From DATDOO01 sp035293245 (GTDB taxonomy: Bacteria > Pseudomonadota > Gammaproteobacteria > Methylococcales > Methylococcaceae), in contig DATDOO010000041.1 of NCBI GenBank assembly GCA_035293245.1, forward strand, positions 1-19,477: a DNA stretch of 19,477 bases, written 5' to 3'. The position numbers were made by a program, and so were the translations under genes. This document shows positions 1 to 6,284 of this stretch, in pieces. The number at the start of each line of letters is the position of its first letter. The stretch's first letter is position 1. The notes beneath the pieces were generated by a model. The model worked only from the letters and a program-made list of their open reading frames with translations, was not told where the DNA came from and ran no database searches.

Positions 1-61
1 GTTGGCCACGGCTAAGCTGCGACAACCGGTCGAACCAAATCTTGAAGTCGGAGGTTTTCAT
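1..61 (-). CDS. 5' end of a probable IS transposase (partial)
   Basis: Only the first 20 codons are in the window; the gene runs off the left edge. The reading starts MKTSDFKIWFDRLSQLSRGQ, which resembles the N-terminus of IS1595/IS1016-type transposases (a short 'xFxxWFxxLxxLxxxQ' helix before the zinc ribbon). The start is well supported: a perfect AGGAGG (complement of 70-75) lies 8 nt before the ATG. No terminal inverted repeat could be fixed, so the end of the element is not defined; it probably lies somewhere between 75 and 150. The family assignment rests on 20 residues and is tentative, but a real minus-strand gene start here is likely. Confidence 0.5.
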   Translation of the reverse strand, partial: MKTSDFKIWFDRLSQLSRGQ

Positions 62-139
62 GAGGACGCCCTCCTGGGTTGGATGCGTTTATCTCATTGG
101 ACAAAAAATCCATTTCAACGTTTAACGCAGACATAGCCT

Positions 140-145
140 TATAAT
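140..145 (+). promoter_or_regulatory. Candidate -10 box for the 58-aa ORF
   Basis: TATAAT is a perfect sigma70 -10 hexamer. It would start transcription near 152, just before the GGAGG at 161-165 and the ATG at 176. No good -35 hexamer lies 16-18 bp upstream (aacgtt at 117-122), so the promoter may be weak or activator-dependent. Confidence 0.4.
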
Positions 146-175
146 AATGGCGCATGCAACGGAGGCAATTACCGC

Positions 176-352
176 ATGACCCTGGACGTGCGCAACGCCG
201 CCGGAACTTCGCTGCCCGCGAGCGCGGTGAAACTGGGTGGCGGTGTGGCACCGAGGCCGCCCGTGCTGATCGACCCGGCGACCGGGTTGCCTTATCCGGA
301 CCAGATTCCGCGCGTGGCGCCAATCATAAACGATGGGCAAATTTTCCCTTGA
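176..352 (+). CDS. Small hypothetical protein, 58 aa
   Basis: This is an ATG-to-TGA ORF of 58 codons. GGAGG at 161-165 sits 10 nt before the ATG, and a TATAAT box lies 31 bp upstream of the start. Codon third positions are strongly G/C-rich over the first 50 codons, as in the real genes of this window. The product has no signal peptide or membrane segment; it is rich in Pro, Ala, Gly and Val and contains VLIDPATGLPYPDQIPRVAP near residues 30-49. I do not recognise a family. Only about 30 bp and the convergent repeat separate its end from the 3' flank of the TSUP gene. It could be a complete small gene or the 5' remnant of a longer one broken by the repeat or the neighbouring insertion sequence. 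Confidence 0.45.
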   Translation: MTLDVRNAAGTSLPASAVKLGGGVAPRPPVLIDPATGLPYPDQIPRVAPIINDGQIFP

Positions 353-378
353 TGCCGATTGTTGTCGCGGGTTTACGA

Positions 379-427
379 AACGCATCGTTCGATGCCGATG
401 CGTTGGTTACGGCGAGGACGCCTAACC
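379..427. repeat. Tandem hairpins, dispersed-repeat type
   Basis: Two stem-loops sit back to back between converging genes. The first has a perfect 9-bp stem, AACGCATCG (379-387) with CGATGCGTT (396-404), and an 8-nt loop. The second pairs GGTTA-c-GGCG (405-414) with CGCC-TAACC (419-427) around the loop AGGA. The minus-strand reading GGGTGGGTTAGGCG...GTAACC resembles the 'TGGGTTA...TAACCCA' inverted repeats scattered between genes in many proteobacteria. It may also serve as a transcription end for the TSUP gene, whose stop codon is at 432-434. There is no U-tract, so a classical intrinsic terminator is not shown. Confidence 0.5.
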
Positions 428-431
428 CACC

Positions 432-1220
432 CTACCAGACAAACTTGACGCCGATCAACAGCAGCATCGACGCCAAGGCCGGCCTTAATACGTATTCCGG
501 CACCCGGGCGCTGAGGTGGCTGCCCAGCCAGATGCCGGGGAGGGAGCCGATCAGAAGGCTGAGAAGCAGTTGTCCGTCCACATTCCCCATGTGCAGATGT
601 CCCAGTCCCGCCACGGCGGTCAAGGGGATGGCGTGGGCGAGGTCGGTGCCGACGATGCTCACGGTGGGCATGCGCGGGTAGAGGAAAACCAGCGCCACCG
701 TGCCGAGCGCCCCGGCGCCGATGGAGGAGAGCGTCACCAGCACGCCGAGAATCATGCCGGTCAAAATCGTCGCCGGAACCTGCCAGCGGTCGAAACGGCC
801 GGCGTGGTGGGAGTCGCTTTCCAGACTTGCCTTCATCAGCCGGTTGCGGAATGCCAGTGCCAGGGCGGTCAGAATCAGCGCCACGCCCAGGGAGTGGGTG
901 ATCACGCCGGTGATGGCGGCCTTGGACTCCACCTGCTTGAGTACGAAGATGGTCGCCAAGGCCATGGGGATGCTTCCCGAGCCCAGCAGTCCGACCACTT
1001 TCCAGTTCACCGAGCGGTGCTGCCCGTGATGCACCCAGACGCCGCCCATTTTGGTGATGGCCGCGAACAGCAGGTCGGTGCCCACCGCCGTGGTGGGGGT
1101 GAAACCGAACAGGAACACCAGCAGCGGCGTCATCAGCGAGCCGCCGCCCACCCCGGTAAGGCCGACCAGAAAGCCGACGCCCAGGCCGGACACGATATAA
1201 AATGGATTGATCAAAAACAT
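432..1220 (-). CDS. TSUP-family (TauE/SafE) membrane transporter
   Basis: The 262-aa product is an integral inner-membrane protein with about eight hydrophobic segments arranged as two similar halves, as usual for the TauE/SafE family (Pfam DUF81). The first half carries the glycine-rich signature GLTGVGGGSLMTP around residues 20-32, and the second half has the related LSSIGAGALGT. Family members export or import sulfite, sulfonates, sulfoacetate or other anions; the substrate cannot be read from the sequence. A GGAGGG (complement of about 1226-1231) precedes the ATG and supports the start. The gene stands alone, convergent with the small ORF on its left. Its upstream region holds an AT-rich palindrome that may be an operator. 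Confidence 0.9.
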   Translation of the reverse strand: MFLINPFYIVSGLGVGFLVGLTGVGGGSLMTPLLVFLFGFTPTTAVGTDLLFAAITKMGGVWVHHGQHRSVNWKVVGLLGSGSIPMALATIFVLKQVESKAAITGVITHSLGVALILTALALAFRNRLMKASLESDSHHAGRFDRWQVPATILTGMILGVLVTLSSIGAGALGTVALVFLYPRMPTVSIVGTDLAHAIPLTAVAGLGHLHMGNVDGQLLLSLLIGSLPGIWLGSHLSARVPEYVLRPALASMLLLIGVKFVW

Positions 1221-1277
1221 CTGCCCTCCAAGATAACGGATGCCGGTAATCCTAAAGGCAAACGTGATCTAGCAACA

Positions 1278-1303
1278 GAAATAAATAGTTATTCATTTAT
1301 TTC
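1278..1303. promoter_or_regulatory. AT-rich palindrome, possible operator
   Basis: GAAATAAAT (1278-1286) and ATTTATTTC (1295-1303) form a perfect 9-bp inverted repeat with an 8-bp spacer. It lies about 58 bp upstream of the TSUP start and next to the broken rubredoxin gene, in the most AT-rich stretch of the window. TATAAG occurs next to it on both strands (1311-1316 plus; complement of 1309-1314). The size and symmetry fit a dimeric repressor or LysR-type site, but no regulator gene is nearby and the function is inferred. Confidence 0.35.
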
Positions 1304-1315
1304 GTTTTCTTATAA

Positions 1316-1505
1316 GTGACTTACCATCGAACTATTGCCCCTTGCCGCAAACCGCACAGGTGGTTTTGCGGCCACATTTACGACGGAGCGGAGGGCGATT
1401 GCGACACAGCATCGCAACCGGGTACGCGCTGGCGATATTCCAAAAGACTGGCTTGGCCCGGAGTGCGGTGCGGAGAAGCGCTTTTACGAGCCGCTGGAGA
1501 CCTGA
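1316..1505 (+). pseudogene. Degenerate rubredoxin gene
   Basis: Two frames together spell a rubredoxin. The first frame, from 1316, reads W-F-CGHIYDGAEGD-C-D...PGTRW up to 1432. The continuation is in another frame from 1434: DIPKDWLGPECG, then EKRFYEPLET and a TGA at 1503-1505. Intact rubredoxins read W-x-C-x-x-C-G-x-IYD...GDPD...PGTRW-x-DIPxDWxCPxCG. Three lesions are visible: about three residues including the first Cys ligand are missing before CGHIYD; two bases are missing between PGTRW and DIPKD; and the third ligand Cys is Gly (DWLGPECG). No ribosome binding site precedes the possible GTG at 1316. An imperfect hairpin (1344-1353 with 1362-1372) falls exactly where the first cysteine knuckle is damaged. 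The protein would have been a small one-iron electron carrier. Confidence 0.75.
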
Positions 1506-1532
1506 AAACCGCCGCGGGACGAGGGGTGCGCC

Positions 1533-2369
1533 GTGTTTGCAGAGCTGATTGAGTCTTGGATTACCCCGTGTCCGGCGGAAGGTCGGCGCCTGGGCTATTT
1601 GAGGGAAAGCATCGCCCTGGGCGCCCGGCACCGTCGCTGCCGCGAGGCGTGGCAGGACCATTTGGCGCAGACCCGCGTCGCCTTGCTGGCTTCCCTGTCC
1701 TGCTGCCGGAGTCACCGCATCGCGCTGGTGTTCGGTTCCGGCGCCTTGCTGGATGTGCCCCTGGAGGAACTGGCCGGGCGCTTCGAAGACGTGTGGCTGG
1801 TAGACGCTGTGCATCCCCTGGCGGCGCGACGGCAAATGCGGCGTTATTCCAACGTCCAACCCATTGTTCACGACGTAACGGAGTGCGTGTTCGGCCTGCC
1901 GGACCTTGACCTACCGACGGCGGCGGACCTGCAACGCCTGGTCGGCCGGTCGCCGCACCGTTTTCTGGAGGAGAACCGCATCGACTGGGTGGCGTCGGTC
2001 AATCTGTTTTCCCAACTGCATTTGCTGCCCGTCGCCTGGCTGCAGCGGCATCAGCCCCAACTGGACGATGCGGCGCTCAACGCCTTTGCCGTGGCATTGC
2101 TGCGTCGGCATCTGGATTATCTGGCCGCTTTCCGTGCGCCGGTATGTCTGGTCGCCGATCTGGAACAAACCACCCGCAACGTGGCGACGGGTGAAATGAT
2201 CGAACGAACGGATTTATCCAATTTTTTCGTCGGCTGGCCCGAGCCGTTCGCCGCGTGGGACTGGGAACTGGCCCCGCCGGGCGAGTTGGCGCGGGATGTG
2301 GCAAGCCGCCATCGGGTGGGAGCCTTTTACGTGAACGAACCGTGGATATCGCATAGGTCATTGTCATGA
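1533..2369 (+). CDS. Hypothetical protein, methyltransferase-like fold
   Basis: The 278-aa soluble protein starts with GTG at 1533, preceded by a GAGGGG-type ribosome binding site. Residues 63-92 read ALVFGSGALLDVPLEEL followed by VWLVDAV. This is the pattern of a Rossmann-type nucleotide or S-adenosylmethionine site: beta strand, G-x-G loop, helix, then a strand ending in an acidic residue. No second diagnostic methyltransferase motif (for example NPPY) is clear, so the activity is unproven. Its last codons overlap the next gene by ATGA (2366-2369), which implies translational coupling to the dehydrogenase and perhaps a shared pathway. I do not recognise a named family. There is no signal peptide or membrane segment, so it should be cytoplasmic. 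Confidence 0.8.
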   Translation: MFAELIESWITPCPAEGRRLGYLRESIALGARHRRCREAWQDHLAQTRVALLASLSCCRSHRIALVFGSGALLDVPLEELAGRFEDVWLVDAVHPLAARRQMRRYSNVQPIVHDVTECVFGLPDLDLPTAADLQRLVGRSPHRFLEENRIDWVASVNLFSQLHLLPVAWLQRHQPQLDDAALNAFAVALLRRHLDYLAAFRAPVCLVADLEQTTRNVATGEMIERTDLSNFFVGWPEPFAAWDWELAPPGELARDVASRHRVGAFYVNEPWISHRSLS

Positions 2370-3235
2370 AAACCGGTTTTATCGGCCTCGGCGCCATGGG
2401 GGCGGCGATGGCGCGCAATCTGGCGAGAGCGGGGGTGCTGGAGGGGGTGTGGAACCGCACCCGCGGCAAGGCGGAAAGTCTTGCTGCGGAACTGGGCGTC
2501 GCCGCACCGGAATCGCCGGCGGAACTGGCGCGGCGGGTGGATGTGATCGTGACCTGCGTTTCTGCGGACCGGGATGTCCTGGAAATGATCGACGCTTTAT
2601 TGCCGGGAATCCGACCCGGTAGCGTGGTGGTGGATTGTTCTACGGTCAGCGGCGCCACGGCCCGCGAGGCGGTGGGGCGGCTGGCGGGGCAGGGCGCGGA
2701 TTTTCTCGACGCCCCGGTTTCCGGCGGCGTGGAGGGTGCGAAAGCCGGCACTCTGGCGATGATGATTGGCGGGGATGCGGCGGTACTGACGCGCGTCCGC
2801 CCGGTGCTGGAGGCGATGGCGTCGCGCATCGTCCACGTCGGCTCGGTCGGCATGGGGCAGGGATGCAAGGCGGTGAACCAGATCATGGCCGCCGGCGTCA
2901 ACCAGGCTGTGACCGAGGCGTTGGCCTTCGGTGCAGCGTTGGGTTTGCCCATGGACAGGGTCATCGAAGCGGTTTCCGGCGGTGCGGCGGGCAACTGGTT
3001 CCTGGACAAGCGCGGTCCGACCATGACGCGCGGCGTGTTCAATCCCGGATTCAAGCTGGCGCTGCATCACAAGGATTTGCGCATCTGCCTGGATAGCGCC
3101 GAGAAACTGGGGCTGCCGTTGCCGCTTACGGAGCGCACCCTGCGCGATTACGCCGAATTGATGGCGCAAGGGCACGGTGAGGAAGACATTTCCGCGCTCT
3201 ACCGCTTGCGGCGTCCCGGCGGGCCGAACGATTGA
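2366..3235 (+). CDS. NAD(P)-dependent beta-hydroxyacid dehydrogenase
   Basis: The 289-aa protein belongs to the 3-hydroxyisobutyrate dehydrogenase / tartronate semialdehyde reductase / glyoxylate-succinic semialdehyde reductase family. It starts with the dinucleotide-binding GFIGLGAMG (residues 4-12), followed by a strand ending at N30-R31. The substrate-binding DAPVSGG is at 115-121 and the catalytic lysine is K168 in GMGQGCKAVNQ. A C-terminal HKDLRICLDSAEKLGLPLP matches the family's all-helical domain. N30-R31-T32 after the second strand suggests NADP preference, which is inference. The substrate cannot be assigned; family members reduce small semialdehydes or glyoxylate. The gene is coupled to the upstream unknown protein through a 4-nt overlap. 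Confidence 0.9.
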   Translation: MKTGFIGLGAMGAAMARNLARAGVLEGVWNRTRGKAESLAAELGVAAPESPAELARRVDVIVTCVSADRDVLEMIDALLPGIRPGSVVVDCSTVSGATAREAVGRLAGQGADFLDAPVSGGVEGAKAGTLAMMIGGDAAVLTRVRPVLEAMASRIVHVGSVGMGQGCKAVNQIMAAGVNQAVTEALAFGAALGLPMDRVIEAVSGGAAGNWFLDKRGPTMTRGVFNPGFKLALHHKDLRICLDSAEKLGLPLPLTERTLRDYAELMAQGHGEEDISALYRLRRPGGPND

Positions 3236-3260
3236 AATCGCCCCGCTTTCTCCTTAAAAA
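3232..3260 (+). promoter_or_regulatory. Weak candidate promoter of opgG
   Basis: TTGAAA at 3232-3237 (5 of 6 to consensus) overlaps the stop of the dehydrogenase gene. A 17-bp spacer leads to TAAAAA at 3255-3260, inside an A-rich run that also contains TAAAAT at 3264-3269. It would give a leader of roughly 80 nt containing the hairpin at 3284-3302. Confidence 0.3.
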
Positions 3261-3283
3261 TAATAAAATTGGCAAGGTTTGTG

Positions 3284-3302
3284 GCCGGCGCCGCGCGCCG
3301 GC
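3284..3302 (+). other. Perfect hairpin in the opgG leader
   Basis: GCCGGCG (3284-3290) and CGCCGGC (3296-3302) form a perfect all-G/C 7-bp stem with a 5-nt loop, 43 nt upstream of the opgG start. No U-run follows, so it is not an intrinsic terminator. It may stabilise the mRNA, limit read-through, or be incidental. Confidence 0.4.
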
Positions 3303-3329
3303 TGTTGCCGCACCGAATTTCCGATCATC

Positions 3330-3336
3330 AAGGGAG
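3330..3336 (+). promoter_or_regulatory. Ribosome binding site that fixes the opgG start
   Basis: AAGGGAG lies 9 nt before the GTG at 3346. The longer in-frame start (TTG at 3232) has no comparable site and would put 38 basic, non-signal residues before the export signal. Confidence 0.6.
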
Positions 3337-3345
3337 TGTCCTTTA

Positions 3346-4914
3346 GTGAAAGTCCGATTCTGCTTGAATCTGCTGGCGATGGTTTTTTTCCCTTTCGCCG
3401 TTCATGCCGCCATTCCCACCCACGAAGACAGCACCCGCCGCGCCGATGCGTCCGCCCAGCCGAAACCTTTCGACTTCGCCGAGGTGGAGCAGAAGGCCAA
3501 GAAGCTTGCCGCCCAGCCGTATGCCCGCGACGAGGGCGACCTGCCCGATTTCCTCACCAACCTGGATTACGACCATTACCGGGACATCCGCTTCCGTCCC
3601 GACAAGGCGTTCTGGAAGGAGGAGGGACTGCCGTTCCAGTTGCAACTGTTCCATCGCGGCTTCCTGTTCAAGGACCGGGTGCTGGTCAATATGGTCAGTA
3701 ATGGCCAGGTGCAGGCGATTCCCTACTCGTCCGACCTCTTCGATTTCGGCCAGAACGTCTTTCCCGCCGCGCCGCCGCCGACCATGAGCTACGCCGGCGT
3801 GCGTTTCCACGCGCCGGTGCGCCGCGACGCCGTGTTTGACGAGATTTCCGTGTTTCTGGGCGCCAGCTATTTCCGCGCCGTCGGCCTGGGGCAATCCTAC
3901 GGCTTGTCCGCGCGCGGCCTGGCCATCGACACGGGGCTCTCCAAGGCGGAGGAGTTTCCGGTTTTCAAGGAATTCTGGGTGGAAAAACCCGCCAAGGAAG
4001 CCGACCGGCTGACGGTTCACGCCCTGCTCGACAGTCCGGGCATCGCCGGAGCCTACCGTTTCGTCATCCGCCCCGGAATGAACATGACCATGGACGTGAC
4101 CGCCCACGTCTTTTTCCGCAACTCCATCGAGCGTCTGGGCGTCGCGCCCTTGACCAGCATGTACTTCCACGGCGAGAACACCGACCGTTTCATGGACGAC
4201 TTCCGTCCCGAGGTGCACGATTCCGATGGCCTGCTCATGGCGCGCAGCAATGGCGAGTGGACTTGGCGGCCCCTCAACAATCCGCGCCAGTTGCGTATCA
4301 GCGTGTTCCAGGACATCAATCCCAAAGGCTTCGGCCTGATGCAGCGCGACCGCGAATTCGAGCATTACCAGGACATGGAAGCGCACTACCACCAGCGCCC
4401 GGGCGCCTGGGTGGAGACGCTGGGCGACTGGGGTTCGGGGGGCGTGCACCTGATCGAAATTCCCAGCGACGCGGAAAAATACGACAACATCGTGGCCTTC
4501 TGGGTGCCCGCCCAGCCCGCCATGAAGGGGCAAGACCGGGTGTTCAATTACCGTCTGCACTTCCTGCGCGATCATTCGCTGGAGCCCGCCGGCGGCAAGG
4601 TCACGGCCAGCCGCGTCGGGGCGGGCGGCAGCGGCTCCGACGGCAACAGCCCGCGCCGCAAGTTCGTGGTCGATTTCACCGGTGAACTACTCACCCTGCT
4701 CAGCGATCGCGCGCCGGTGGAGGCGGAAGTCAGCGCCTCGGCGGGCAAGATCAGCAACATCGTCACCCAGCGCAACGCCGAGACGAAGGGTTGGCGGATG
4801 ATCTTCGAACTGGAACCGGAGAAGGACAAGGATCCGGTGGATTTGCGCGCCTTCCTGAAAATTGGCAAGGAAGTGCTGACGGAAACCTGGATTTACCAGT
4901 GGAGCGGCAAATGA
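3346..4914 (+). CDS. opgG: Periplasmic glucan biosynthesis protein OpgG/MdoG
   Basis: The 522-aa product is full length for the OpgG/MdoG family (E. coli about 511 aa). From the GTG at 3346 it begins with a Sec signal peptide, MKVRFCLNLLAMVFFPFAVH followed by the cleavage-site-like AAIPTHED; the mature protein is periplasmic. Family features visible include FDFAEVEQKAKKLA near residues 40-55, YDHYRDIRFRPDKAFW, the FHRGFLFKD strand, and MYFHGENTDRFMDDFRPEVHDSDGL in the beta-sandwich catalytic domain. OpgG acts on the glucose backbone of osmoregulated periplasmic glucans made by the membrane glucosyltransferase OpgH. opgH, usually next to it, is not in this window. The stop codon overlaps the start of the next gene (ATGA, 4911-4914). 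Confidence 0.93.
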   Translation: MKVRFCLNLLAMVFFPFAVHAAIPTHEDSTRRADASAQPKPFDFAEVEQKAKKLAAQPYARDEGDLPDFLTNLDYDHYRDIRFRPDKAFWKEEGLPFQLQLFHRGFLFKDRVLVNMVSNGQVQAIPYSSDLFDFGQNVFPAAPPPTMSYAGVRFHAPVRRDAVFDEISVFLGASYFRAVGLGQSYGLSARGLAIDTGLSKAEEFPVFKEFWVEKPAKEADRLTVHALLDSPGIAGAYRFVIRPGMNMTMDVTAHVFFRNSIERLGVAPLTSMYFHGENTDRFMDDFRPEVHDSDGLLMARSNGEWTWRPLNNPRQLRISVFQDINPKGFGLMQRDREFEHYQDMEAHYHQRPGAWVETLGDWGSGGVHLIEIPSDAEKYDNIVAFWVPAQPAMKGQDRVFNYRLHFLRDHSLEPAGGKVTASRVGAGGSGSDGNSPRRKFVVDFTGELLTLLSDRAPVEAEVSASAGKISNIVTQRNAETKGWRMIFELEPEKDKDPVDLRAFLKIGKEVLTETWIYQWSGK

Positions 4915-5342
4915 GCGATCCGCTGGCCGAAGCCGAAAACACGGCGCGCCAACGAGTGGTTGCCTATCTGACGCGCCTGGGCGTGAAAGACGACGAACTC
5001 GTCCAGGGGATCACCGACTATTGCCTGTACCGCGCCCGGCGGCGCGTCGCCCATTCGGGGCACGAGGAACTGCCGCGCCGCGCCATCGAGGAAGCCATGC
5101 GCAAAGTGGACAAGGCCATCGCCCACGCCTTCGGCGCCGGCTACGCCGACCCCCGCAATCTGGCGCGCATCCGTGTCGCATTGGAGCTGGGGAGCGTCGC
5201 ATTTCCCCTGGAGACCGTGTTGCGGGGCAGTGAGATTTCGCCCGATTCGCGGGAAGCGCTGCTTTCGGTATTGCCCCAGGCCACCCCGCCGGAAGCCCCT
5301 CAACCGCTGGCCGAACAGCGGTTCGAGTTTTTTCTCGGATAG
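4911..5342 (+). CDS. Conserved-looking hypothetical protein coupled to opgG
   Basis: The 143-aa protein starts at the ATG of an ATGA overlap with opgG, with GGAGCGG just upstream. The same frame extends further back to 4791, but that part lies wholly inside opgG. The product is soluble, mostly helical and Arg/Ala/Glu-rich, with no signal peptide, membrane segment or motif that I recognise. Its tail is Pro-rich (TPPEAPQPL) and ends in FEFFLG. Because translation is coupled to opgG, a role in glucan synthesis or its regulation is plausible. It does not resemble the opgH glucosyltransferase, which is a much larger membrane protein. It converges with the sugar kinase gene 15 bp further on. Confidence 0.75.
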   Translation: MSDPLAEAENTARQRVVAYLTRLGVKDDELVQGITDYCLYRARRRVAHSGHEELPRRAIEEAMRKVDKAIAHAFGAGYADPRNLARIRVALELGSVAFPLETVLRGSEISPDSREALLSVLPQATPPEAPQPLAEQRFEFFLG

Positions 5343-5357
5343 CGCATCCGGCGCGGT

Positions 5358-6284
5358 TCAAGCCGCTCTGGAATTTACCCCGGTTCCAGACAGCAGTTCT
5401 TCCACTTCCCTCCGGCCGGGAATCCCCAGTCGGGCGCCGATGCGGGTGCAGCACAGGGCGGCGACAGCGCTGGCGAAGCGCAGGGTAGCCGACCAGTCCT
5501 GTCCTTCGGCCAGGGCGGCGGCATAGGCGCCGTGAAAGCTATCGCCGGCGCCGGTGGTGTCGATGGCGTTCACCGGGACGGCCGGCAGGGAGCCGCGGGT
5601 TCCGTCGGCGGTTTTCCACACCAGCCCGCGCTCCCCGAGGGTGACGACCACGGTGGGGGCGAATTCGGCAAGTTTCTCCAGCGCTTGTCGCGGGTCTGTC
5701 GCCCCGCTGACCTGACGGGCGAATTTTTCCGACGCGACCAGATGATCGACCCGCTTCATGAGCATTTCGGTGCCCTGGTGCAGGGAACCGGCGTCCAGAA
5801 CGGTGGGAACCCCTTCGGCACGCGCCCGTTCCGCCAGCGGCTCGGAGAGCAGCGGTTCATGGCCATCGAAAAGGACGACCTGGGGGCGGCAGGCGGAGAA
5901 GTCCACCGCACCGCTTTCAAGGTAATCGGTCTGGGCCTTGTGGGTGACCAGGGCGCGGGCGCCGTCGGGCTTGACGAACACGGCGGAGAGCGGGGTGGGC
6001 GCGTCGCCGCGCACCAGCCAGTCGGTCAGGATTCCCGCGGCGTTCAATTCGGCGACGTGCTCCTCGCCGAACAGGTCGCGGCCCAGGTAACCGGAAAAGG
6101 CGGCCTTCAGCCCCAAGCGGGCGACGGTGACCGCAGCGTTGGCGGCGGGGCCGCCGCCGCAGCGGATGAAGCCCTCCGCGAACATTTTTTCGTCCGGGAG
6201 CGGATGGCGGGATACCTGGAAAACGAGATCGTAGCTGGCGTGGCCGACGCATAAAACGTCGGGCCGGATGACGGCGGAAGTCAT
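5358..6284 (-). CDS. PfkB/ribokinase-family carbohydrate kinase
   Basis: The 308-aa protein has both PfkB signatures. The N-terminal glycine-rich RCGGGPAANAAVTVARLG is at residues 41-58. The C-terminal IDTTGAGDSFHGAY spans 241-254, with the catalytic base D248 and the anion-hole GAGD. It transfers phosphate from ATP to a sugar hydroxyl in the cytoplasm. The substrate is unknown; ribokinase, fructokinase, sulfofructose kinase (YihV) and adenosine kinase relatives share these motifs. The start is the ATG at 6284-6282, which overlaps the TGA of bamD by one base (TGATG), so the two are translationally coupled. A longer upstream in-frame extension to 6512 lies entirely inside bamD and is rejected. 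Confidence 0.88.
   Translation of the reverse strand: MTSAVIRPDVLCVGHASYDLVFQVSRHPLPDEKMFAEGFIRCGGGPAANAAVTVARLGLKAAFSGYLGRDLFGEEHVAELNAAGILTDWLVRGDAPTPLSAVFVKPDGARALVTHKAQTDYLESGAVDFSACRPQVVLFDGHEPLLSEPLAERARAEGVPTVLDAGSLHQGTEMLMKRVDHLVASEKFARQVSGATDPRQALEKLAEFAPTVVVTLGERGLVWKTADGTRGSLPAVPVNAIDTTGAGDSFHGAYAAALAEGQDWSATLRFASAVAALCCTRIGARLGIPGRREVEELLSGTGVNSRAA

Noticed and set aside
1332..1871. 179-codon minus-strand frame ending in CAVCGKGQ, which looked like a zinc ribbon
   Set aside because: It overlaps the rubredoxin remnant and the coupled 278-aa gene. The Cys pair is a chance product of the hairpin sequence, and no other family feature is present.
3232..3345. Upstream extension of opgG to a TTG at 3232
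   Set aside because: It would bury the signal peptide behind 38 basic residues; the GTG at 3346 has a good ribosome binding site.
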